A DNA stretch of 13,591 bases from an uncultured Lachnospiraceae bacterium (GTDB taxonomy: Bacteria; Bacillota; Clostridia; Lachnospirales; Lachnospiraceae), in NCBI GenBank assembly GCA_910586405.1, contig CAJUII010000065.1, positions 3,999 through 17,589 on the forward strand, in the 5' to 3' direction. The position numbers were made by a program, and so were the translations under genes. The notes beneath the pieces were generated by a model. It ran no database searches. It had not been told where the DNA came from and was given only the letters and a program-made list of their open reading frames with translations. This document shows, in pieces, positions 1 through 5,858 of the stretch (position 1 is its first letter; each line of letters starts with the position of its first letter).

Positions 1-672
1 CTTATCTGCAAGCAGTTCTTTCAGTTCCCCCAGCTCTGGCAATATCATTCGCTTCAACGCCTCACTCATTCGACCACCTCCATTAACGATTTGTTCAAAG
101 ACTCCACTGTTAAGATCCGACACTAGATTCACTACTACGGCTGCCTTCGCACGCGTTTCCTCCGCTTCAAGCCGGTCAAAACTGTCCAGTAGTTCTTCCG
201 CCTGAACGATGTCTATATTCCGCGTTAATGATTTCAGCCAAATATGGCGGTCTGTTTCAAGTTCCCTTGTCACAATGACCTGCATCGGAAACAACATTCC
301 ATCAATACGATAAATTCCTTTCCCTTCCTGTTTTACCTGATATTTCTTTTCCAACTGCTGCAAAAGTTTCACAGGCTTACGCTCACGAATCAACGAAACG
401 GTGATATCTGTATCCAGAATTTCGTCTACAGTATCCGTATCTGCTTTGTACAGGCAGGCATAAGACAATACTTTATAAAAAGTATCAATATTCATACTGT
501 CATCAGGCGACTTATACTCTATGATATTATGTCCAAGGAAAAATGTACCTATTTCGTTTTTGATAACCTCCCCCGGCTTTTTTCGAATAATCAGCAAATC
601 AATTCGAAGAGGTAAATTTTTTCCTTTCCATATTGCAATACAGCCTTGGACAAAATGCTTCGTTTCTCGCAA
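1..672 (-). CDS. PD-(D/E)XK nuclease-like protein, partial (runs off left edge)
   Basis: The minus-strand frame is open from the stop codon at 691-693 to the left edge with no internal stop, so the C-terminus is outside the window. The N-terminal part reads VQGCIAIWKGKNLPLRIDLL, followed later by HNIIEYKSP. The Asp at 598-600, and the Glu (517-519) and Lys (511-513) 27 and 29 residues further on, fit the D...ExK pattern of the PD-(D/E)XK fold. From memory, similar proteins are frequent in Lachnospiraceae and often carry meaningless names; none has a settled function. There is no ATG or GTG between the upstream stop and the conserved region. The only alternative start is TTG at 672, and it has no ribosome site. 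An ATG at 689 lies in another frame. The gene may therefore use a weak start or have lost its start by a small indel. The coding assignment is fairly secure; start and function are not. Confidence 0.6.
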   Translation of the reverse strand, partial: MRETKHFVQGCIAIWKGKNLPLRIDLLIIRKKPGEVIKNEIGTFFLGHNIIEYKSPDDSMNIDTFYKVLSYACLYKADTDTVDEILDTDITVSLIRERKPVKLLQQLEKKYQVKQEGKGIYRIDGMLFPMQVIVTRELETDRHIWLKSLTRNIDIVQAEELLDSFDRLEAEETRAKAAVVVNLVSDLNSGVFEQIVNGGGRMSEALKRMILPELGELKELLADK

Positions 673-689
673 GATTTCTGTATAAACAT

Positions 690-719
690 ATTATAACACA
701 CTGAGAACAACTGCCGCAA
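690..719 (-). promoter_or_regulatory. Candidate promoter for the left-edge gene
   Basis: On the minus strand a TTGCGG hexamer (714-719) is followed after 18 bases by a perfect TATAAT (690-695). A second perfect TATAAT preceded by TGC (extended -10) lies at 764-769, so two tandem start sites are possible. Neither is followed by a good Shine-Dalgarno site. Confidence 0.45.
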
Positions 720-789
720 TCAGATTTCATACATTACTTCACACACCATTGATTTATGAAAAGATTATAGCACACATCTATCCTTTCTG

Positions 790-810
790 CATTGGACAAA
801 TAGTCCAATG
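790..810. repeat. Perfect 8-bp inverted repeat
   Basis: CATTGGAC (790-797) and GTCCAATG (803-810) are exact reverse complements around a 5-base AT loop. It lies about 20 bp upstream of the extended -10 box at 764-769 on the minus strand, so it could be an operator. No T-run follows it on either strand, which argues against a terminator. Confidence 0.5.
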
Positions 811-936
811 CCCCAAATAGACTTTTATACCACACTGTGTTATACTGTCTTTAATCGAGTAGAGAAGATTCATTTTCTCCCTCCTCGCCCCGGACGCGGG
901 CTGCTTTCGCTGCACCGTTTTTCCGTGTGCATAAAA

Positions 937-951
937 ATGTTTGTCAAACAT
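937..951. promoter_or_regulatory. Perfect palindrome upstream of fic, possible operator
   Basis: ATGTTTG-T-CAAACAT is a perfect 7-bp-arm palindrome with a single central base, ending 45 bp before the fic start codon. The size and position suit a dimeric repressor site. No regulator gene is adjacent. Confidence 0.4.
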
Positions 952-996
952 ACCATACAATTTTAAATGCAGCATATTATAGAAGGAAGTGATACC

Positions 997-1749
997 ATGA
1001 CAGATTACGAAAAAGCCCTCGCATTATGGCGACAGAAACATATCACCTCTGACGCCGAATTATCAGAAGCGCTCAATGGACAGAGCATCTCCTTTGCGTA
1101 CCACTCTGGAAAAATAGAAAATGATCGGATTACCTATCACGATACAAGGGAAATTTTTGAGCACGATGGCGTGACCTCTTACACAGGCGATCTGCGCACT
1201 CTATTTGAAATCCGCAATTCCAGAGATGCCTATGAGTACTTTCTGACAGCATTTCAAGAAAGACATGTACTCGACGAAAATCTTATCCAAAAAATGCAAC
1301 TGTTACTCACCCAAAACACCTACAATCCTCGCCGATGGCAGCTTGGCGAACGTCCCGGTACATACAAACGCCACGACTTTGTAACCGGAAAGAGCGAAGT
1401 AGGCGCCGCACCCGAGGACGTACAGGAAGAACTTTGCGAACTGCTTTGTGAGCTGCAAAACGTATCCGAACAAAATGCACTGACTGCTGCGGCTTACTTC
1501 CATGCCAAATTTGAAAATATTCACCCATTTGCTGATGGGAATGGGCGCACAGGGCGGCTTGCCATGAACTATTTCCTCATTCTGCACAATCACCCGCCCA
1601 TCATCATTCATGAGGAGGACCGCAGGGCTTACTTCGAAGCGCTGGAAGCATGGGATTCCAATCAAAATCTGGATATGCTTCGCAACTTTCTCATCACACA
1701 GACTGAAAAAACATGGGCAAGACAAATCGCCCGTATCGAAAAAAATTAG
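997..1749 (+). CDS. fic: Fic-domain protein (AMP-transferase type), class II with own inhibitory helix
   Basis: A 250-aa protein of the Fic family, whose members mostly move AMP from ATP onto a Ser, Thr or Tyr of a target protein. The catalytic loop HPFADGNGRTGR occupies residues 176-187 and keeps every key residue: His176 (general base), Asp180 (Mg), Asn182, Arg184 and Arg187. Near the N-terminus, residues 37-42 read SGKIEN, matching the (S/T)xxxE(G/N) inhibitory motif, whose Glu (here Glu41) competes with ATP gamma-phosphate binding. Motif placement before the core makes it a class II, self-inhibited Fic protein. The start at 997 is chosen over the in-frame ATG at 967 because GAAGGAAG lies 7-8 bases before it. 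No Phd/Doc-type antitoxin gene is adjacent, as expected when inhibition is built in. The gene meets the ABC permease tail to tail with a 3-bp gap. The target protein is unknown. Confidence 0.92.
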   Translation: MTDYEKALALWRQKHITSDAELSEALNGQSISFAYHSGKIENDRITYHDTREIFEHDGVTSYTGDLRTLFEIRNSRDAYEYFLTAFQERHVLDENLIQKMQLLLTQNTYNPRRWQLGERPGTYKRHDFVTGKSEVGAAPEDVQEELCELLCELQNVSEQNALTAAAYFHAKFENIHPFADGNGRTGRLAMNYFLILHNHPPIIIHEEDRRAYFEALEAWDSNQNLDMLRNFLITQTEKTWARQIARIEKN

Positions 1750-1752
1750 AAT

Positions 1753-2550
1753 TCAAACCCGCCCGGACTGCATCAAACTGCTGGAGGAATACCGTCTCAG
1801 ACCGCGATAAAATACAAACACCGCCGCTGCTGACAAAAATACTAAATACCCCAGCACCGCAAGCAGCTTTCGCACATCAAACGCTATCATAATGTGTACT
1901 GGATGATATATCGCCATGCCCACGGGTATGATATTATAGAGCAGAAAACGCGATACGCCATGAAAAATACCGTCTGGGTAAGTCGCAAATGTAATCGCGC
2001 TGGCCACAATATTGCTGCCAAGCATCTCCGCCCGCACAAACCGGAAGGTCAGACTGCCCATCAGCAGCGCAAAATCTGTCATAATCAACGCCCCAGTCAC
2101 AGTGAACAGCAAAAACAACAGCAGCCGTCTCACACTGAAACAGAAAATGCAGATCAGCACCAGCCCATACAAAAAATCTCCGATGGCAGACGCGGAAGTC
2201 GCAGAGGTCATCACGCTGAGCAGAACATTTTTGGGCTGCACCAGATAGGCATCCAATTTGCCGTTGACAATCAGCTCCGGCAGAGAAAACACCCTTGAAA
2301 ACAATAAGTGTGACAGCCCAAAGCTGCTCGCCGCAAGCCCCCACAAGAGCATCACCTCACGCATCGTATAGCCGCCGACATCCTCCCTCAGCCGCAGCAA
2401 GATCACCCACTGCACGATAAAAGCCGCATTGTTGAACATCATAAACAGAATATTCGTCAAAAAAGTCACTTTGTTGAGCATCTCCCGCATGATGTTGTAC
2501 TTGACTGCGAGCGCGCACACCCGCATCTGATTCTTAACCGCCATTAACAT
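1753..2550 (-). CDS. ABC-2-type transporter permease (second permease of the operon)
   Basis: A 265-aa hydrophobic protein with about six membrane segments. The cytoplasmic stretch LPELIVNGKLDAYLVQPKN is typical of the permease family often labelled COG3694, which pairs with a second permease (COG4587 type) and an ATPase (COG4586 type). Such three-gene systems are thought to be exporters; a cyanobacterial example has been linked to viologen resistance, but the substrate here cannot be read from sequence. An earlier in-frame ATG exists at 2574, but GAGGAGGG sits 10 bases before the ATG at 2550, so that start is preferred. It overlaps the end of the upstream permease gene by 17 bp, which indicates translational coupling. 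It is the last gene of the operon and stops 3 bp from the end of the convergent fic gene, with no terminator hairpin visible between them. Confidence 0.85.
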   Translation of the reverse strand: MLMAVKNQMRVCALAVKYNIMREMLNKVTFLTNILFMMFNNAAFIVQWVILLRLREDVGGYTMREVMLLWGLAASSFGLSHLLFSRVFSLPELIVNGKLDAYLVQPKNVLLSVMTSATSASAIGDFLYGLVLICIFCFSVRRLLLFLLFTVTGALIMTDFALLMGSLTFRFVRAEMLGSNIVASAITFATYPDGIFHGVSRFLLYNIIPVGMAIYHPVHIMIAFDVRKLLAVLGYLVFLSAAAVFVFYRGLRRYSSSSLMQSGRV

Positions 2551-3325
2551 ACAGCTTCCGCCCTCCTCTCTCATAAATCCAGAGCAAAATCACACTGCCA
2601 AACGCCAAGTACAGCACCTGCGCCAGCAGAATTTCCAGATACTTTTCCACACTGAAATCCACAATCAGCTTCGCCGGCCCATAGCAGACCGTATAGATCG
2701 GCGTGAGCTTCAGCACAGGCTGCACGGCCGCCGGAAAGATTTCCACGGGAAAAATCGTTCCCACCACCAGAATCAGCTTGTCATACAGCCACTGAAAAGG
2801 CTTCGCGTCCTCAATCCAAAACGAAAGCATACTGATGCATATTTTAAACACTGCATGAATTGTCATGCCCAGCACAATGCAGGGCACTACCGCCGCAAGC
2901 GTACTCCAATGAAAGTTTGGAAGCGCTCCCACCATCATGCAGCCGACCACTGCGGTAAGTCCCGCGTACATAGACAACTGGATATTCCACTCCCCCGTAT
3001 ATTTTGCAAGAATATAGAACGGATAACGATAGGGCTTATTTATCAGATAAGCGATATTCCCGCCGCGGATATCCGCCGCCACCTGTTCCCTGACGGTGGA
3101 CGAGCGTGCGCCAAACCAAATCATCTCCGTGATCATCACATACCAGATCATTTGCTCCTTCGTATATCCGGCAATCAACTCCCCCGGCGCATCATACATA
3201 TAACCCCACAGATTGAGAAACACAACGCTCAGTATCAAGTAAGTGATAAATCCCATCATAATATTGGCAGTGTACTGCAAATTTTCAATAAAAACAGCGC
3301 GGTAAATGACCACATACTTTCTCAT
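2534..3325 (-). CDS. ABC-2-type transporter permease (first permease of the operon)
   Basis: A 263-aa integral membrane protein with about six hydrophobic segments (roughly residues 20-42, 57-75, 115-135, 141-163, 180-200 and 230-250). Between the second and third lies a basic cytoplasmic loop (DIRGGNIAYLINKPYRYP) of the kind that contacts the ATPase in ABC-2-type permeases, in particular the family often labelled COG4587. Its ATG overlaps the TGA of the ATPase gene as ATGA (3322-3325), and a GGGGAGGG ribosome site lies inside the ATPase gene end. The pairing with a different permease downstream suggests a membrane heterodimer. Export is the likely direction because no substrate-binding protein gene is present. 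Substrate unknown. Confidence 0.87.
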   Translation of the reverse strand: MRKYVVIYRAVFIENLQYTANIMMGFITYLILSVVFLNLWGYMYDAPGELIAGYTKEQMIWYVMITEMIWFGARSSTVREQVAADIRGGNIAYLINKPYRYPFYILAKYTGEWNIQLSMYAGLTAVVGCMMVGALPNFHWSTLAAVVPCIVLGMTIHAVFKICISMLSFWIEDAKPFQWLYDKLILVVGTIFPVEIFPAAVQPVLKLTPIYTVCYGPAKLIVDFSVEKYLEILLAQVLYLAFGSVILLWIYERGGRKLYVNGG

Positions 3326-4314
3326 AAACGATCCGCCCTCCCCTCTGTCCTGTAGATTTCCATAATAATGTTTTCCAGCGGAATATTGGAAATGTTGATA
3401 TCCTGAATGTGTTCTGCGTTGATGCCGCGCAGCACATCATTAATTTTTAAAATTGCAGTATCCACCTCAAACTTGATATTGCCGCCCTTTTTCTTTAGAA
3501 TCGTAATCCCCTCCATCGGCGGCCAGAGCGCCTCCTCCTGCAACTTTACCTCGACGATTTTCTTGTTGAGATAATGATATTTTAGGTGTTCCATCGAGTC
3601 ATCAAGCACAATCTGTCCGGCATTCACGATGACAATGCGCTTGCAGAGCTTCTCGATGTCCCCGATATCGTGGCTTGTCAGGAAAATGGTCGTGTGCAGT
3701 TCCCTGTTCATCTGCTTGATTAATACACGGATATTTTCCTTGACAACAGGGTCTAATCCGATCGTCGGTTCATCTAAGAATAAAACTTTGGGCCTGTGAA
3801 TGAGTGACGCCACGATCTCACAGCGGATACGCTGCCCCAGCGACAAGTTCCGAACTGGTGTATTGATAAACGCACCCAGTTCAAAAATCTCTGCCAGCTC
3901 AGCAATGCGCGACTCTGCCGCATCATTGTCCAAGTCATAAATCGCACCGAAAAAACGAAAGTTGTCATACGGCGTCAAATGTGTCCAGAGCTGTTCTTTC
4001 TGGCCAAATACCGTCCCAATCTGATACGCAAGCTGCCGTCTTTTGCGCACCGGATCAATGCCGAGCACCTCCACATGCCCGCTGTCCGGGTACAAAATAC
4101 CTGTCAGCATTTTGATTGTCGTGCTCTTGCCAGCTCCGTTTGGACCGATAAATGCAAGTATTTCACCCTCCTCCACGCCAAAAGACACACTGTCCACCGC
4201 GCAGATTTCCTCTGTCTGTGGGTGAAAAATGGACCGGATACTGCCGCGCATTCCCTTTTCCTTGCGCTTCACCCGAAAATTTTTGGATAAGTCCTCTGCC
4301 TCGATCACCTTCAT
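3322..4314 (-). CDS. ABC transporter ATP-binding protein
   Basis: A 330-aa nucleotide-binding subunit with every ABC motif intact: Walker A GPNGAGKST (57-65), Q-loop Gln near residue 105 (GQKEQLW), signature LSLGQ (157-161), Walker B LFLDEP with the catalytic Glu (178-183) and switch His215 (TSHD). An N-terminal extension (MKVIEAEDLSKNFRVKRKEK and a linker up to about residue 38) and a C-terminal tail of about 90 residues (ILKKKGGNIKFEVD... onward) fit the family usually labelled COG4586. A TTG at 4320 opens the same frame, but GAGGAGGG ends only one base before it and 7 before the ATG at 4314, so the ATG is chosen. The gene follows the unknown 143-aa gene by 13 bp and overlaps the first permease by 4 bp. 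It should power export of an unknown substrate. Confidence 0.95.
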   Translation of the reverse strand: MKVIEAEDLSKNFRVKRKEKGMRGSIRSIFHPQTEEICAVDSVSFGVEEGEILAFIGPNGAGKSTTIKMLTGILYPDSGHVEVLGIDPVRKRRQLAYQIGTVFGQKEQLWTHLTPYDNFRFFGAIYDLDNDAAESRIAELAEIFELGAFINTPVRNLSLGQRIRCEIVASLIHRPKVLFLDEPTIGLDPVVKENIRVLIKQMNRELHTTIFLTSHDIGDIEKLCKRIVIVNAGQIVLDDSMEHLKYHYLNKKIVEVKLQEEALWPPMEGITILKKKGGNIKFEVDTAILKINDVLRGINAEHIQDINISNIPLENIIMEIYRTEGRADRL

Positions 4315-4327
4315 CGTCAATCCCTCC

Positions 4328-4759
4328 TCAATAAAATTTATGAAATATATTGCAGTTCCATTTTTGATGAAATTTCACCACAAATACTTTCCAGTATCTT
4401 TTCACCGACGCTTTGTCATTCTTCGCAATCACATCCGGCACAACGTGCAGCAGATCTGCAAGATCGTATGCCATCTCAAATTCGCCAGCGTGCAAAGTCT
4501 CCTCCATAACCTCCAATGCCATATTGATAAACGCAGCCACATCTTCCTGCACAAACCAGTCAGGCGTTTCGCCGCAATTCAGCCAGCCTTGCCACGCTGG
4601 CATCATCTCAATCATTTTCTCACACATTTCGCCGTTGCTCATCTGATTTTGAAACGCCTGATGACACAGATGCACAAGCTCTTTTCCCCTTCGATTTTGA
4701 ATATCACTGCGCAGCAGTATCATGATACTTTTTAAATTCTCAAGCATACAGTTCTTCAT
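4328..4759 (-). CDS. Unknown 143-aa protein, first gene of the ABC transporter operon
   Basis: I do not recognise a named family. The protein is soluble (no membrane segment or signal peptide), probably all-helical, and rich in Trp, Met and Cys: MPAWQGWLNCGETPDWF around residues 58-74, EMAYDLADLLHVVPDVI around 98-114, and a basic end KFHQKWNCNIFHKFY. The start at 4759 has GGAGG 10 bases upstream. A longer in-frame start at 4849 would take in the arm of the repeat at 4795-4949 and is rejected. It ends 13 bp before the ATPase gene, so the two are almost certainly cotranscribed. Position suggests an accessory or regulatory partner of the transporter, but this rests on context alone. Confidence 0.75.
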   Translation of the reverse strand: MKNCMLENLKSIMILLRSDIQNRRGKELVHLCHQAFQNQMSNGEMCEKMIEMMPAWQGWLNCGETPDWFVQEDVAAFINMALEVMEETLHAGEFEMAYDLADLLHVVPDVIAKNDKASVKRYWKVFVVKFHQKWNCNIFHKFY

Positions 4760-4794
4760 TGCCGCCGCACCTCCATACTCCTTTTCGTTCCTTA

Positions 4795-4949
4795 GGAACT
4801 GTTCAGAAATTACTTGCGACAAGAACGCCGCATAAATGTTCAGCTGCAAAGAAGAAAATCGTAGGCATAGCGGGCTATGTCAAGATTTTCTGATGCAGCA
4901 GATGGACATTTATGCAAGTTATTGTCATGAGTAATTTCTGAATAGTTCC
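4795..4949. mobile_element. 155-bp palindromic repeat (MITE- or REP-like element)
   Basis: The ends are 20-base inverted repeats with one mismatch: GGAACTGTTCAGAAATTACT at 4795-4814 and its complement at 4930-4949. Pairing continues inwards: CATAAATGT (4831-4839) with ACATTTATG (4907-4915), CTGCA (4843-4847) with the TGCAG near 4893, AGAAAATC with GATTTTCT, and a CATAGC-GG-GCTATG tip at 4866-4879. The whole element can fold into one long interrupted hairpin in DNA or RNA. TTA flanks both sides (4792-4794 and 4950-4952), a possible target duplication; the longer direct repeat GTTCCTTA (4787-4794, 4945-4952) includes the terminus itself. It encodes no transposase, so it would need help in trans. 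It sits between the leader terminator and the first gene of the ABC operon. Confidence 0.7.
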
Positions 4950-4985
4950 TTACGCGCCACATATTGTCTGTATCCGTCAGGGTAC

Positions 4986-5035
4986 AAAAAAAGCCGCCAT
5001 GTTACATACACTGAAATGTATATACCATGCGGCTT
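4986..5035 (-). terminator. Intrinsic terminator of the leader transcript
   Basis: On the minus strand AAGCCGC (5029-5035) pairs with GCGGCTT (4991-4997). Pairing extends through ATG/CAT with a one-base bulge and through ATACA/TGTAT around a TTTCAG loop. A run of seven T follows at 4986-4992. It lies between the promoter at 5298-5326 and the ABC operon, so readthrough would be needed to reach the operon from that promoter. Confidence 0.8.
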
Positions 5036-5131
5036 CTTGTCTATTACAAATACACAATACCTTTCGATGACCGCATAGCCAAATAAGACTTTTCGTCCTA
5101 CAGCCATGCATCCCATCTCATGTTGATCGGT

Positions 5132-5209
5132 TTACTCTATGGCTGTACGCTGAAAAATCTGAAACTGCAGAATAATCGAAATAAATAGGTTTGTATTGTG
5201 CTGAAACAT
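5132..5209 (-). CDS. Short leader ORF, 25 codons
   Basis: ATG at 5209 lies 6 bases after a perfect GGAGG (5216-5220); an adjacent in-frame ATG at 5212 is spaced too closely. The peptide begins MFQHNTNLFISIILQFQ and ends FQRTAIE, with a hydrophobic middle. Its last sense codons (Thr-Ala-Ile) coincide with the 5' arm of the 9-bp stem at 5139-5147, so a ribosome finishing the ORF would melt that stem. An overlapping 34-codon frame (5118-5222, starting MEDYDVSAQYKP) is open too but has no well-spaced ribosome site, and its start lies against the GCCGC/GCGGC hairpin. Which of the two is translated is uncertain. Confidence 0.4.
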   Translation of the reverse strand: MFQHNTNLFISIILQFQIFQRTAIE

Positions 5210-5297
5210 CATAATCCTCCATGCCGCCTTCTGCGGCTCAAATCAAAAATCAAATAGGAAAAGTTTCTCTAACTTATTGTTCCTGAAAATTTTAGTC

Positions 5298-5326
5298 AGT
5301 ATAGCACAGGATTTGCCAAAACGCAA
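5298..5326 (-). promoter_or_regulatory. Promoter of the leader / ABC operon
   Basis: On the minus strand TTGCGT (5321-5326), a 17-base spacer and TATACT (5298-5303) preceded by TGC (extended -10) make a good sigma-A-type promoter. It starts 9 bp after the stop of the upstream 160-aa gene. Transcription should begin near 5291. Confidence 0.7.
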
Positions 5327-5334
5327 GCTATTTT

Positions 5335-5817
5335 TCATAAAAATATTTTAACGCCTTGCCTTCTGTCCTCAATAATTTTCTCTGCGATTTCCTCCATAGA
5401 CGGATCGCCGTCAAGGCCGATCAAATTGGGATAGAAAATATAATCCGACAAATCCGGCAGACCCGTGTTCACCTCCAAGTACAGAAGCCACCAGTCCATT
5501 TTCGCCTCATCATGATCAAGAATATGGACAACGATATCTTTGATCTGTTCGTCCGTCAAATCCTCCTTTTGGGGTGGACACATGAGTGCACTTCTGGCAG
5601 CGGTATCCAGACTTACCGCCTCATCATAGTGCCAATACTCTTTGATTTGCAGTTGTTGATCCCCAGTTAGGTTTCTTAACCTGATTTGCAGTTGTTCCAA
5701 GTCCTTTCTCAAATCTTCGTTCTCGTTACAGTACAGCTTTGACATAATCGAATCTGCTTCGCAAATAATCTGCTTTACCTCCGGCAGCTTTGCTTCATCA
5801 ATCATTGGTTGTTGCAT
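5335..5817 (-). CDS. Unknown 160-aa protein downstream of the GntR regulator
   Basis: I do not recognise the family. The protein is soluble and acidic, with no signal peptide. Residues about 8-60 look helical (PEVKQIICEADSIMSKLY, then EDLRKDLEQLQIRLRNL). A central stretch DEQIKDIVVHILDHDEAKMD is followed by a Trp pair (DWWLLYLEVNTGLP) and an end KIIEDRRQGVKIFL. The start at 5817 is chosen because AAGGAG precedes it by 7 bases; an upstream in-frame ATG at 5868 would overlap gntR and has no ribosome site. It follows the GntR gene by 41 bp on the same strand, so cotranscription is likely. No terminator is evident after it, and the next promoter begins almost at once. A link with nucleoside metabolism is not supported by anything in its sequence. 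Confidence 0.7.
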   Translation of the reverse strand: MQQPMIDEAKLPEVKQIICEADSIMSKLYCNENEDLRKDLEQLQIRLRNLTGDQQLQIKEYWHYDEAVSLDTAARSALMCPPQKEDLTDEQIKDIVVHILDHDEAKMDWWLLYLEVNTGLPDLSDYIFYPNLIGLDGDPSMEEIAEKIIEDRRQGVKIFL

Positions 5818-5858
5818 TCGAATCTCCTTTCTGATCAAACATAAGTTTGTAATAAAAA

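Larger units (their letters stand above)
673..996. other. Intergenic region with three palindromes between divergent genes
   Basis: This 320-bp gap separates the left-edge gene (-) from fic (+). It holds three inverted repeats: CATTGGAC/GTCCAATG (790-797 with 803-810), a 19-bp imperfect palindrome at 826-844 (TATAcCACA...TGTGtTATA) and a perfect one at 937-951 (ATGTTTG-T-CAAACAT). A 65-codon minus-strand frame at 778-975 has no ribosome site and is not believed. The stretch at about 845-930 resembles, from memory, a sequence repeated in several Lachnospiraceae genomes, but this cannot be tested here. I see no convincing promoter for fic. Confidence 0.5.
4986..5291 (-). ncRNA. Structured leader RNA / candidate attenuator upstream of the ABC operon
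   Basis: The predicted transcript of about 305 bases runs from just downstream of the promoter at 5298-5326 to the terminator at 4986-5035. In transcript order it holds a GCCGC-AGAAG-GCGGC hairpin (5223-5237), the ribosome site GGAGG (5216-5220), a 25-codon ORF (5132-5209), a perfect 9-bp stem UACAGCCAU (5139-5147) with AUGGCUGUA (5099-5107), and an alternative hairpin (5074-5108) in which that second arm plus UAGGAC pairs with GUCUUA and GGCUAUG around a GAAAA loop. The two hairpins cannot coexist. The leader hairpin arm AGCCGC could also pair with the terminator arm GCGGCU. This suits attenuation of the ABC operon, or alternatively a free-standing small RNA. I do not recognise an Rfam class. 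Confidence 0.55.

Noticed and set aside
937..951. CRISPR or attachment site from the clustered palindromes
   Set aside because: No regularly spaced direct repeats, no integrase gene and no tRNA nearby.
778..975. 65-codon minus-strand frame between the left gene and fic
   Set aside because: No ribosome site, composition not protein-like, and it spans palindromes; more likely repeat or control DNA.
1740..1760. Terminator between the convergent fic and permease genes
   Set aside because: No hairpin is visible in or near the 3-bp gap; transcripts probably overlap.
4760..4849. N-terminal extension of the 143-aa protein
   Set aside because: The extra codons are the arm of the palindromic element; a good ribosome site supports the start at 4759.
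4925..5116. 63-codon minus-strand frame through the terminator
   Set aside because: It reads straight through the terminator hairpin and T-run and into the end of the palindromic element, and it has no ribosome site.
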